Shown here in pieces: positions 1 to 6,113 of a stretch of 23,373 nt of DNA. The notes beneath the pieces were generated by a model that ran no database searches, was not told the DNA's origin, and saw nothing but the letters and a program-made list of their open reading frames with translations. The position numbers were made by a program, and so were the translations under genes. This DNA is from UMGS172 sp045649545 (lineage in GTDB: Bacteria > Bacillota > Clostridia > Oscillospirales > Acutalibacteraceae): contig JAZRQE010000049.1 in the NCBI GenBank assembly GCA_045649545.1, forward strand, positions 1-23,373, given 5' to 3'. How positions within the stretch are numbered: the first letter of the stretch is position 1; every line of letters starts with the position of its first letter.

Positions 1-30
1 ACATTTTTACAATAACCAAAGAATACAACT

Positions 31-67
31 AAAAACAAAACTGACACCACTCGAAAAGCGATGTCAG
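31..67 (-). terminator. Rho-independent terminator of the Cys-rich gene
   Basis: Read on the minus strand, an 11-bp stem (67-57 with 51-41, including two G-U pairs) with a 5-nt loop is followed by TTTTGTTTTT. It lies downstream of the gene ending at 176 and closes that transcription unit. Confidence 0.7.
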
Positions 68-88
68 TATGTTGCTTAAAATTTAATT

Positions 89-142
89 TCAACTACCATA
101 AAGGTCTTTTTTGTACTGTCCGCACAAAATGGGGCAGTTCAT
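89..142 (-). CDS. possible 17-residue Cys-containing peptide
   Basis: A tiny reading frame (MNCPILCGQYKKDLYGS) starts with ATG about seven bases after an AAAGGG sequence. It lies between the end of the Cys-rich gene at 176 and the terminator at 31-67. It contains C-x3-C near the N terminus, like the first half of a zinc ribbon. It may be a real small peptide, a remnant of a longer Cys-rich gene, or chance. Nothing except the ribosome site and position supports it. Confidence 0.2.
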   Translation of the reverse strand: MNCPILCGQYKKDLYGS

Positions 143-175
143 ATAGTCGCCCTTTTTTTATTTTGCAAATTTAAG

Positions 176-997
176 TTATTCCTCGTTACAACCGCAACCG
201 CAGTCACTGTCGAGACCGCAGGGACGGGGTGGGAAGAAATCATCAGTCGGGAATTTAATTTTGCGGAAAACATCGCACGGACTGTCGGAAGAATCGTCAC
301 ACTGCTTTTCGGGTACACAGAAATCGTATACGGGAACCAACATTTGAACGTTTCTAATTAACTGAATAATGGTGAACAAGCCTAATGTTACAAAAACCGC
401 CTTGCTACCGGCGTCATTACACGGGTCGATACAACCACCGACTACCGAAGCGATGTTTGCAGGGATAAATCCCGGCAAGTCGCAAATGCAACGGCACTCG
501 CCGAGTCTTGCTGATAACGGAATGGGGTCAACTGCCTGCACAACACACTTGGGTGCATTACCGCTTGTTACTGAGTGGCGGTTACAACCGTCGTCGGCGA
601 TATACTCATTAGAGAAGGTTTTTACGCTACCCTCACTGCCGTAAAGAATTGCCTTTTTATTGTAGAAGCAAATTCCCTTTAAGGTACAAGGGCAGGTATG
701 CGGTGCCGAGAAAACATCAAGACACACAATAAAGAAAAAGGTTAAATCGCAGGAATAAAAGCCTCGGTTAAAGTTTACCTGCTCAACATCTATGTTTACA
801 TCCAAAACCTCGGCTGATTTAAGCCGTACACTGCAAGCGTTGTTAATCAACTGTTGGTCAGAGGGGCTAAAATACACCCTCATATCAGTCACACAGTCAC
901 GGTCACAGCAAGAATCATATACCCTACCAGCATCTATGCACACGGCCTCTTTAAATGATGTACAATCGGTAGGACAGTTTTGTTTAATATCTGCCAT
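176..997 (-). CDS. cysteine-rich conserved protein of unknown function
   Basis: A 273-residue protein with 26 cysteines (about one residue in ten), spread over the whole length and clustered at the N terminus (C8, C12, C20, a CC pair) and the C terminus (a GCGCN end). There is no signal peptide. A hydrophobic stretch around residues 203-222 could be a buried strand or a weak membrane segment. The start is the ATG preceded by CAGGAGG seven bases upstream. I recognise the N-terminal pattern (IKQNCPTDCTSFKEAVCID) as typical of unnamed proteins in Clostridia, but know no function. Cysteine-rich structural proteins of spores or metal-binding proteins are guesses only. It is transcribed divergently from uppP and ends at its own terminator (31-67). 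A 6-bp hairpin (1021-1037) lies in its 5' leader. Confidence 0.8.
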   Translation of the reverse strand: MADIKQNCPTDCTSFKEAVCIDAGRVYDSCCDRDCVTDMRVYFSPSDQQLINNACSVRLKSAEVLDVNIDVEQVNFNRGFYSCDLTFFFIVCLDVFSAPHTCPCTLKGICFYNKKAILYGSEGSVKTFSNEYIADDGCNRHSVTSGNAPKCVVQAVDPIPLSARLGECRCICDLPGFIPANIASVVGGCIDPCNDAGSKAVFVTLGLFTIIQLIRNVQMLVPVYDFCVPEKQCDDSSDSPCDVFRKIKFPTDDFFPPRPCGLDSDCGCGCNEE

Positions 998-1111
998 AGA
1001 AATCCTCCTGAAAAATAATTACCGAATAATGTTCGGTTTCCCTATATTTTATTCGAAAGTTTCAGTTGTGTTACTGCCGATTCTATCATACTTATAAAAA
1101 GAACCTAATAT

Positions 1112-1140
1112 TTGACAAATGTACCTTTTAGGTATATAAT
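1112..1140 (+). promoter_or_regulatory. consensus sigma-A promoter of uppP operon
   Basis: TTGACA at 1112-1117 and TATAAT at 1135-1140 with a 17-base spacer, a perfect match to the vegetative consensus. Transcription should begin near 1147, about 20 bases before the uppP ATG. Confidence 0.85.
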
Positions 1141-1166
1141 TAAATTTTAGAAAGCAGGTGCTATTA

Positions 1167-2015
1167 ATGACTGAATTTATTGAAATTTTAAAGTCAATAT
1201 TATACGGCATTGTGGAGGGTATTACCGAATGGTTGCCCATAAGCAGTACCGGACATTTAATTTTGTTTGAGGACCTTTTTTGGAAAGAGTCTAACCCTTA
1301 TTTTATGGAAATGTTCCGCGTTGTAATTCAGCTCGGTGCAATTTTAGCGGTTATTGTAATGTACTTTAGAAAACTTAATCCGTTCTCACCTAAAAAGGAT
1401 TCTATTGCCAAGCGGTCAACTTGGGAAATGTGGTTTAAGGTTATAATCGCCTGCCTGCCCGCCGCAATTGTGGGACTTCCATTTGACGATGTACTTGACA
1501 AGGTTTTTTATAACTTCCCCACCGTTGCCGTGACGCTTATTCTCTACGGTATTGCGTTTATTGTTTTAGAGTCAATTAAACGCCCGGAGCCGAGAATAAA
1601 CGAAATATCCGAAATGTCATATAAAACCGCTATGTTTATAGGCTTAATTCAGTTGTTAGCACTAATTCCCGGCACTTCGCGTTCCGGTGTTACCATTTTG
1701 GGTGCTATGGCTTTGGGCTGCTCAAGAACAGTTGCGGCTGAATTCTCGTTCTTCTTGGCTATCCCCGTTATGTTTGGTGCAAGCCTTTTAAAATGTGCTT
1801 CTTACGCCAAGGATATGCTCGACGGCGAGGTTAAAATGATAACCACAACCGAAATCACAGTTCTTTTGGTTGGTATGGCGGTTGCATTTATCGTATCGCT
1901 CTTGGCTATTAAGTTCTTAACCGAATATGTCAAGAAAAAGAACTTCAAACCGTTCGGTTACTACCGCATTATTTTAGGTATAATACTTTTAGCCTATTTC
2001 TTCATTTTTATGTAA
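1167..2015 (+). CDS. uppP: undecaprenyl-diphosphatase UppP (BacA family)
   Basis: An integral membrane enzyme that dephosphorylates undecaprenyl pyrophosphate to recycle the lipid carrier for peptidoglycan synthesis; higher dosage gives bacitracin resistance. The 282-residue product has the two family signatures: the EGITE glutamate motif followed by WLPISSTGH at residues 17-30, and PGTSRSG at 168-174. Several hydrophobic segments follow, ending in a hydrophobic C terminus. A GTG at 1158 would add three residues, but it lies inside the ribosome site (AGCAGGTG), so the ATG at 1167 is preferred. It is the first gene of a three-gene plus-strand operon with a perfect promoter. Its length is close to the family norm. 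Confidence 0.96.
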   Translation: MTEFIEILKSILYGIVEGITEWLPISSTGHLILFEDLFWKESNPYFMEMFRVVIQLGAILAVIVMYFRKLNPFSPKKDSIAKRSTWEMWFKVIIACLPAAIVGLPFDDVLDKVFYNFPTVAVTLILYGIAFIVLESIKRPEPRINEISEMSYKTAMFIGLIQLLALIPGTSRSGVTILGAMALGCSRTVAAEFSFFLAIPVMFGASLLKCASYAKDMLDGEVKMITTTEITVLLVGMAVAFIVSLLAIKFLTEYVKKKNFKPFGYYRIILGIILLAYFFIFM

Positions 2016-2027
2016 AGGATAAAATAT

Positions 2028-2792
2028 ATGTTAATTTGTATTGACATCGGTAACTCTAATATTACAATCGGTGTATTCGAGGGTGAAACCCTGAAATTTA
2101 CCGCTCGACTTGCTACCGATACCCGCCGCACGTCTGACCAGTATGCCATTGAAATCCGCGATATTATTGAAATTTACGGAGTGGAACTTCAAGATATAAC
2201 CGATGCGGCTATATCCTCGGTTGTGCCTACTGTGGGAAGTGCAATTGAAATGGCTGTTGACCGTCTTTTCGGCATAAATCCCGTTGTTTTAGGTCCCGGA
2301 GTTAAAACCGGTCTTAATATTAAAATTGATAACCCCGCACAGTTAGGTGCCGACCTTGCCGCAGGTGCCGTAGGTGCTTTGGCTAAATACTCCACACCTA
2401 CCATTATTATTGATATGGGTACCGCATCCACCATAAGTGTTTTAGGCAAAAACGGTGAGTTTTTGGGCGGTGTTATTGCCGCAGGCGTTAAACTTACAAT
2501 GGATGCTCTTGCCGCACGTACCGCACAGTTGCCGTCGGTCAGCATTGAAGCACCGAAAAAGACAATCGGCACAAATACTGCCGACTGTATAAAATCGGGA
2601 CTTATAATGGGTCAGTCGGCTATGCTTGACGGACTGATTACCAAAATCGAGCGTGAGTTAGGTGAAAAAGCCACAGTAGTTGCAACCGGCGGATTAGCAC
2701 CTGAGGTTGTAAAGCACTGTGACCATAAAATCGCTATTGACGATAATCTTTTGTTAGACGGGTTAAGGATTATCCATAGCAAAAATAAATAG
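2028..2792 (+). CDS. coaX: type III pantothenate kinase
   Basis: Phosphorylates pantothenate, the first step of coenzyme A synthesis. CoaX enzymes belong to the ASKHA fold and are insensitive to CoA feedback. The 254-residue protein begins with the phosphate-binding motif DIGNSN (residues 6-11). It also has GADLAAGA (107-114), corresponding to the family GADR motif but with Leu in place of Arg, and IDMGTASTI from about 128, which carries the second phosphate motif. It starts 12 bases after uppP with AAAGGAT as the ribosome site and ends in TAG. The next gene is an ECF S component, so substrate uptake and phosphorylation may be co-expressed; that link is inference. Confidence 0.95.
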   Translation: MLICIDIGNSNITIGVFEGETLKFTARLATDTRRTSDQYAIEIRDIIEIYGVELQDITDAAISSVVPTVGSAIEMAVDRLFGINPVVLGPGVKTGLNIKIDNPAQLGADLAAGAVGALAKYSTPTIIIDMGTASTISVLGKNGEFLGGVIAAGVKLTMDALAARTAQLPSVSIEAPKKTIGTNTADCIKSGLIMGQSAMLDGLITKIERELGEKATVVATGGLAPEVVKHCDHKIAIDDNLLLDGLRIIHSKNK

Positions 2793-2848
2793 GTAATTAC
2801 TGCTAAGGCAGATTACAAATATTAAGAACTGTATCCATAAGGAACAGT
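2793..2848 (+). other. two tandem hairpins in the coaX-ECF spacer
   Basis: The 72-base gap between coaX and the ECF gene holds two stem-loops. One has GTAAT/ATTAC and CTGC/GCAG stems (2793-2816). The other has an ACTGT-TCC/GGA-ACAGT stem with a single bulged A and an ATAA loop (2828-2848). The second ends two bases before the CGGAGG ribosome site, so it could influence translation or mRNA stability of the transporter gene. No run of T follows either stem, so they are not terminators. Confidence 0.35.
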
Positions 2849-2864
2849 ATCGGAGGTATTAAAA

Positions 2865-3461
2865 ATGTCAACACAAGAAAAAAGAAAACAGCAAATTCAA
2901 ACGATTACAGTAGGTGCAGTGCTTACGGCTTTAGTTGTAATACTGCAGATACTGGCAAACATCACCGGTGCTCTATTGCCGACACCAATTACACTGGTGC
3001 TGATTCCGATTGTCATCGGTGCTGCACTTTACGGTGCAAAGATGTCCACTTGGTTAGGCTTTGTATTCGGAATTGTGGTACTTTTAAGCGGTGCGGCTAA
3101 CTTGTTTTTAAGTTTCAGCGTTATCGGAACAATTGTAACAGTTATGGTTAAGTGTACCGCCTGCGGATTGGTAACCGGAATTGTTTACAAAGCAGTTAAA
3201 AAATTCAACGAAAAACTTTCAATTTGGGTTGCCGCCGTTGTTTGCCCGATTGTTAACACCGGTATCTTTATTTTAGGTTGTTATACGTTCTTTTTAAATG
3301 ATTTAACCAAGTACAACATTGATAACGGTTTGGGATTTTCCAATGCAACTGCATTGATTTTCATCGGTTTTGCAGGTGTAAATTTCCTTATCGAGTTGGG
3401 AACAAATATAATTTTAAACCCTGCAATTAATTTGGTTTTAAATAATTTAAAGAAGAAATAA
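2865..3461 (+). CDS. ECF transporter S component (substrate unknown, perhaps pantothenate)
   Basis: A 198-residue membrane protein with about six hydrophobic segments and a basic N terminus (KRKQQ), matching the ECF-type vitamin transporter S-component pattern. Recognisable parts are the first helix ITVGAVLTALVVILQI, the segment LVLIPIVIGAALYGAK and the later PIVNTGIFILGC helix. S components bind the vitamin and share the EcfA/A'/T energising module, which is not in this window. CGGAGG lies eight bases upstream of the ATG. The direct neighbour coaX suggests pantothenate as substrate, as for PanT. The sequence alone does not settle it, so I give no symbol. A strong terminator follows. Confidence 0.85.
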   Translation: MSTQEKRKQQIQTITVGAVLTALVVILQILANITGALLPTPITLVLIPIVIGAALYGAKMSTWLGFVFGIVVLLSGAANLFLSFSVIGTIVTVMVKCTACGLVTGIVYKAVKKFNEKLSIWVAAVVCPIVNTGIFILGCYTFFLNDLTKYNIDNGLGFSNATALIFIGFAGVNFLIELGTNIILNPAINLVLNNLKKK

Positions 3462-3475
3462 ACAAAAAACACTAA

Positions 3476-3513
3476 CGCGGTTGGATAAACATCCAACCGC
3501 GGTTTTTATTTTT
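3476..3513 (+). terminator. terminator of uppP-coaX-ECF operon
   Basis: A perfect 11-bp stem (CGCGGTTGGAT with ATCCAACCGCG) with an AAAC loop is followed by GTTTTTATTTTT. It ends the plus-strand operon. Confidence 0.92.
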
Positions 3514-3555
3514 CATAAAACAGCCGATATTCATTTAAATTAAAAATCATAAAAA

Positions 3556-3632
3556 ACGGACCGCCGAGGACGATAGTCCCTACGAGACGAATAAATTACA
3601 TAATGTAGGGACAGGCGTCCTCGACTGTCCGT
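3556..3632. repeat. imperfect inverted repeat 1
   Basis: Outer arms 3556-3572 and 3616-3632 match at 15 of 17 positions (ACGGAC...GAGGACG). Inner arms GTCCCTAC (3576-3583) and GTAGGGAC (3605-3612) match perfectly. Folded, this makes a long interrupted hairpin. Confidence 0.7.
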
Positions 3633-3667
3633 AAATTTATAATCCTCCCGTCAGCCTGCGGCTACCA

Positions 3668-3688
3668 CCCTCCTTTAGGCAAGGAGGG
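3668..3688. repeat. short palindrome CCCTCCTT/AAGGAGGG
   Basis: A perfect 8-bp stem with a TAGGC loop, preceded by TCAGCCTGCGGCTA. It sits between the two GTAGGG-bordered elements and looks like part of a separate interspersed repeat. Confidence 0.55.
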
Positions 3689-3727
3689 CTTTGAGCAAGT
3701 CCCTACGAAAAGGTCAAATGACATTAT

Positions 3728-3794
3728 GTAGGGCGGTGCCTTGGTGCCGCCAAACATATGAAAATATAACGGCGGGAGTGAACCCCCGCCCTAC
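3728..3794. repeat. inverted repeat 2 with nested hairpins
   Basis: Outer arms GTAGGGCGG (3728-3736) and CCGCCCTAC (3786-3794) are a perfect 9-bp inverted repeat. Inside are two smaller hairpins, GGCGG/CCGCC near 3733-3751 and GGCGGG/CCCGCC at 3771-3790. Confidence 0.65.
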
Positions 3795-3803
3795 GATGGA
3801 AAT

Positions 3804-3995
3804 TTATTTTTTCTCTTCTACTTCGGGAACTTTGATTTCTCCGTGTTCCTGCTCAAAATTTTTGATATACTGGTTAAGTAAGTATAAAATCTGACCGTTG
3901 CCCGAGCGACCCTCATAATCAGCAATATAATGCAATTTGTAATGAAGTTCCTTGTTAATTTCGATGCCTAAATGCTTATTTTCTTTATTTCTCAT
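3804..3995 (-). CDS. small ribbon-helix-helix (Arc-type) DNA-binding protein
   Basis: A 63-residue protein. After a basic N terminus (MRNKENK), a short strand (HLGIEINKELHYKLHYIA) leads into a helix, a glycine turn (YEGRSGNGQ) and a second helix (ILYLLNQYIKNFEQEHG), with an acidic tail (EVEEKK). That order of strand, helix, turn and helix, and the GRSGNGQIL motif, fit the Arc/MetJ ribbon-helix-helix fold, which acts as a dimer on operator DNA. AAGGTG seven bases upstream supports the ATG at 3995; an upstream GTG lies inside that ribosome site. It is divergent from a small Cys-rich gene and may regulate the pair, which is inference. Confidence 0.75.
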   Translation of the reverse strand: MRNKENKHLGIEINKELHYKLHYIADYEGRSGNGQILYLLNQYIKNFEQEHGEIKVPEVEEKK

Positions 3996-4004
3996 AAAAA
4001 TCAC

Positions 4005-4086
4005 CTTAAAATTTACTAAAAATATCTTGATTTAAGTACATTTTAAGATTATTATATGTTATAATGTAGTTAGTCTACTTAAAATG
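4005..4086. promoter_or_regulatory. repeated CTTAAAAT motifs, possible operator
   Basis: CTTAAAAT occurs at 4005-4012, its complement CATTTTAAG at 4039-4047 and CTTAAAATG at 4078-4086. The last two form a 9-bp inverted repeat that brackets the -10 element of the plus-strand gene. This fits binding sites for the adjacent ribbon-helix-helix protein, but the DNA is AT-rich and chance is possible. Confidence 0.3.
4057..4065 (+). promoter_or_regulatory. extended -10 promoter of small Cys-rich gene
   Basis: TGTTATAAT is an extended -10 (TG-N-TATAAT). The -35 region (TACATT at 4037) is poor, as is usual for extended -10 promoters. Confidence 0.45.
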
Positions 4087-4117
4087 AGTTGACTGAAAAT
4101 TATATGAGGTGAAAATT

Positions 4118-4324
4118 ATGGAATACGTTAAATGTTGGTGCTGTGAACACTACAATATCCTTGATGAAAAAACTCTCAACATACCTGAAGACGTAGCCGC
4201 TGTTTGCAGTTTAACCGATGCCATAGTATACGCGCAAAACAATGTTTGCTCTCATTTTCAACTAAAATCAGGTTTACATACCGACCGCCTAATCCCCGAC
4301 TACTGTAAATACTACAAAAAATAA
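4118..4324 (+). CDS. small cysteine-rich protein, function unknown
   Basis: A 68-residue soluble protein with seven residues likely able to bind metal in three groups: CWCCEHY at the N terminus, a single C plus CSHF in the middle, and DYCKYYK at the end. The spacing suggests a small zinc-binding fold of the kind often seen in uncharacterised Firmicutes accessory genes; I do not recognise a named family. GAGGTG lies six bases before the ATG at 4118; a GTG nine bases upstream falls inside this ribosome site and is rejected. It is divergent from the ribbon-helix-helix gene and convergent with nrdG, and shares a terminator with nrdG. Confidence 0.7.
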   Translation: MEYVKCWCCEHYNILDEKTLNIPEDVAAVCSLTDAIVYAQNNVCSHFQLKSGLHTDRLIPDYCKYYKK

Positions 4325-4350
4325 AAGAGGTGTATTAACACCTCTTTTAT
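4321..4350. terminator. bidirectional terminator overlapping two stop codons
   Basis: ATAAAAGAGGTGT and ACACCTCTTTTAT form a perfect 13-bp stem around an ATTA loop, with T-rich sequence on both sides. The plus-strand stop (4322-4324) and the nrdG stop (4347-4349) both lie inside the arms. Confidence 0.85.
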
Positions 4351-4874
4351 TTCTTCTGATTCCAAATTACAACCTCACCTGAGGCTAATGTGGGTTTCAA
4401 GTCAATCAAACGCTGATTAGACGAGCCTTTAAATCTTAAACTGATGTCTTTCAATTCCTCGACAAATTCACCGTCTACAAGAACATCTATGTGCGACAAC
4501 ATTTCATCTGTAACTTCGCATCTTGCACGGCTATCTGACAGCAATTCATCCTCCAAAGTATAACCCGAAAAACACCAGATTGTTTTTTTAGGGTACATTT
4601 CCTTTAATTTTTCCAAAAACGGTAACAACGCTCTTTGATTTTGCGGTTCCATAGGCTCACCGCCCAATAACGTCAAACCGTCAATCCACGAGGGTGCTAA
4701 AGCCTCTAACAATTCATTTTCTGTATCCTCTGTGAACGGCTCGCCATAGTTGAAATCCCAAGCCTCACTGTTAAAACAGCCCTTGCAAAAATGCGTACAG
4801 CCCGACACAAACAGTGTAACCCTGACACCGATACCGTTGGCAATATCGTTTTTATTGATTTTAGCGTAGTTCAT
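4347..4874 (-). CDS. nrdG: anaerobic ribonucleoside-triphosphate reductase activating protein
   Basis: A radical SAM enzyme that uses a 4Fe-4S cluster and S-adenosylmethionine to put the glycyl radical on class III ribonucleotide reductase (NrdD), enabling dNTP synthesis without oxygen. The 175-residue product carries the cluster motif CTHFCKGC (C26, C30, C33), the following FNSEAWDF, and the TLLGGEPMEPQN segment for SAM binding. AGAGGAT precedes the ATG. The length is normal. nrdD is usually adjacent but is absent here, so the partner must be elsewhere. A near-consensus promoter lies 37 bases upstream. Its presence points to an anaerobe or facultative anaerobe. Confidence 0.95.
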   Translation of the reverse strand: MNYAKINKNDIANGIGVRVTLFVSGCTHFCKGCFNSEAWDFNYGEPFTEDTENELLEALAPSWIDGLTLLGGEPMEPQNQRALLPFLEKLKEMYPKKTIWCFSGYTLEDELLSDSRARCEVTDEMLSHIDVLVDGEFVEELKDISLRFKGSSNQRLIDLKPTLASGEVVIWNQKK

Positions 4875-4910
4875 TTTATATCCTCTTTATATGACCTTAC
4901 TGTGTTTTTA

Positions 4911-4939
4911 AGTATACGTTATTTTCTCGAAAAAGTCAA
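4911..4939 (-). promoter_or_regulatory. sigma-A promoter of nrdG
   Basis: On the minus strand, TTGACT (4939-4934), a 17-base spacer and TATACT (4916-4911). Five of six bases match in each hexamer. Confidence 0.75.
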
Positions 4940-4999
4940 TACAGTGACGGTTTGATGCCGATTAAACAATATATACTACTAAACCTGTAAAAATTTATA

Positions 5000-5028
5000 G
5001 TGACAAACGGGTTAAATTGTGGTATACT
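5000..5028 (+). promoter_or_regulatory. sigma-A promoter of DUF7674-like gene
   Basis: GTGACA at 5000-5005, a 17-base spacer and TATACT at 5023-5028, with TG one base before the -10 (extended -10). Confidence 0.72.
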
Positions 5029-5071
5029 TTAGAAAAATATAAATATCACATTTAACGGAGTGTATTTTTTA

Positions 5072-5839
5072 ATGAACATTCAATATTTAAAAGAAGTTAC
5101 CCAGGTTTTATACGATTTTATGAAAGAAAACGGTTTCGTTGCCGACAGTGAAAATATCGGTATTTTTAAAAATGAATTTAAAACCTACCGTATAAGTTAC
5201 AATGACTCGAAAAAGCTTTTCAGCTTAGAAGTCAGCCCTGCTGACAGCGAAAATTATACCGTTTTAAGCACCTGGTATTTTGATGAAAACGACCACGGAC
5301 AGAAAGACACCGTTTGTATCGGTGAGGACTTTTTGGAGGCCGTTGCAAAGGATGCAGGCATTAAATTAATTAAAAAGTCAGACGGTACTACAACTGAAGT
5401 TGCCATGCCTGAAAAGGCCGCTATCGGCACTGAACCCGGCATTGAAGCATTTACCCAAAAGTTCCTCGCAATGTTCCCCCAGTATAAAGATGCTTACAAG
5501 GAAACTGTTGCAAAATATGGTGATTTCCTTTATGTGAACTTTTATAAAAAATACGGCGTCCAGAAAATGCTTGAGTTAATGGCTAACGAAGCCGGCAACA
5601 AAAGACAGCTCACAAAGTATTGGAATATGCTCGGCGATATGCACTATGAGGGTGAATTAGTTGTAGCAGACCTTATTTGCTCGGTTATTTTAGCAGGAAG
5701 TTTTGGCAAAGAGCCGGAAAAATTTGACGAAATTGCAGACAAGTACCTTGCCGAATATCCTTTCTTAAAAGCCGCCGCCAAAGCCTCTGTCCACGATTAC
5801 AAGAACAACAAAAAACTCCGTCAGGTTTTAGAAGCATAA
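5072..5839 (+). CDS. uncharacterised cytosolic protein, C-terminal DUF7674-like
   Basis: A 255-residue soluble protein in two parts. Residues 1 to about 110 look like a small alpha/beta domain (MNIQYLKEVTQVLYDFMKEN at its start). After a linker, residues from about 125 to 250 form a helical domain with FLAMFPQYKDAY, YGDFLYVNFY and GELVVADLICSVILAGSFG, resembling the DUF7674 pattern of short helical proteins; the family call is tentative. There are no catalytic motifs I recognise and no signal peptide. The ATG at 5072 is preferred over a GTG at 5060 because ACGGAG (5055-5060) then fits as ribosome site. It has its own promoter and terminator, so it is a single-gene unit divergent from nrdG. 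Confidence 0.75.
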   Translation: MNIQYLKEVTQVLYDFMKENGFVADSENIGIFKNEFKTYRISYNDSKKLFSLEVSPADSENYTVLSTWYFDENDHGQKDTVCIGEDFLEAVAKDAGIKLIKKSDGTTTEVAMPEKAAIGTEPGIEAFTQKFLAMFPQYKDAYKETVAKYGDFLYVNFYKKYGVQKMLELMANEAGNKRQLTKYWNMLGDMHYEGELVVADLICSVILAGSFGKEPEKFDEIADKYLAEYPFLKAAAKASVHDYKNNKKLRQVLEA

Positions 5840-5847
5840 TAAAACCA

Positions 5848-5888
5848 AACGAAAGCCAAGTGTCAATTGACACTTGGCTTTTTCTTTT
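5848..5888 (+). terminator. palindromic terminator, copy 1 of identical pair
   Basis: A perfect 30-bp palindrome (arms 5852-5866 and 5867-5881, centre AATT) is followed by TTTCTTTT. The 41 bases are identical to 6314-6354. It terminates the gene ending at 5839. Confidence 0.88.
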
Positions 5889-5897
5889 CTATATCTC

Positions 5898-5926
5898 TTG
5901 CAATTCATCACAGTTTGTGATAATAT
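5898..5926 (+). promoter_or_regulatory. promoter of the structured leader RNA
   Basis: TTGCAA at 5898-5903, a 17-base spacer and TAATAT at 5921-5926, with TG one base ahead of the -10. Transcription would begin about where the RNA closing stem starts (5931-5933). Confidence 0.6.
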
Positions 5927-5930
5927 AATA

Positions 5931-6100
5931 ACACCACATCACATTTTAATATAACCGACTATTATTACTCATATAGGGAAAACTACCTTGGTAAAAGGTG
6001 TTCTCTCTTATTCCTGTATGGGTATAAGGTCGGTGTGATGTGGTAGTCTAACCGAGAGAAGCACTTTTTCGGCACATCTCTTCGGGGATGTGCTTTTTTT
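5931..6100 (+). ncRNA. candidate cis-regulatory leader RNA (possible new riboswitch)
   Basis: About 170 nt with coherent folding. P1 is ACCACATCACA (5933-5943) with TGTGATGTGGT (6034-6044), 11 perfect pairs. After a 10-nt one-sided bulge, ACCGAC (5954-5959) pairs with GTCGGT (6029-6034; 6034 can belong to either stem). After an internal loop, a 12-bp stem joins 5966-5977 and 6013-6024. A small apical hairpin is at 5985-5999. TTCTCTC in the apical region (6001-6007) is complementary to GAGAGAA (6054-6060), a possible pseudoknot. GATGTG in the 3' strand of P1 (6037-6042) is also complementary to CACATC, the 5' arm of the terminator at 6071-6100, so P1 and an antiterminator would exclude each other. 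I do not recognise the class; a stand-alone RNA such as 6S is the alternative. Confidence 0.55.
6071..6100 (+). terminator. UUCG-capped intrinsic terminator / attenuator
   Basis: GCACATC (6072-6078) pairs with GATGTGC (6087-6093); the stem continues through T-G and C-G pairs to a UUCG tetraloop, and seven T follow. The ribosome site of the small gene begins three bases after the T-run, the usual arrangement for transcription attenuation. Confidence 0.85.
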
Positions 6101-6113
6101 GTGAGGTGAGAAA

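Larger units (their letters stand above)
3541..3803. repeat. gene-free patch of intergenic palindromic repeats
   Basis: This stretch has no credible gene. It is more GC-rich than its surroundings and is packed with inverted repeats built on CCCTAC/GTAGGG, which occurs five times in alternating orientation (3578, 3605, 3701, 3728, 3789). A 33-nt unit, CCCTACGA...TGTAGGG, occurs twice (3578-3610 and 3701-3733) with 26 of 33 positions identical, 123 bases apart. Similar GTAGGG-bordered palindromes are, to my recollection, scattered through intergenic DNA of gut Clostridia. I see no transposase. It probably represents adjoining REP- or MITE-like elements. Confidence 0.65.

Noticed and set aside
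1021..1037. ACCGAA/TTCGGT hairpin ahead of the Cys-rich gene as a terminator
   Set aside because: The stem is only 6 bp and the following T-run on the minus strand is separated from it; it lies in the gene's own leader.
3541..3803. The repeat patch as a CRISPR array
   Set aside because: Only two copies of the 33-nt unit, with seven differences, 123 bases apart, separated by other palindromes; no cas genes.
4965..4980. AACAATATATACTACT upstream of nrdG as an NrdR box
   Set aside because: Only half of the NrdR palindrome matches, there is no second box, and the site lies upstream of the -35.
5931..6100. Leader RNA as a T-box
   Set aside because: No TGGNACCGCG-type T-box sequence before the terminator, and the downstream gene is not linked to amino acids or tRNA.
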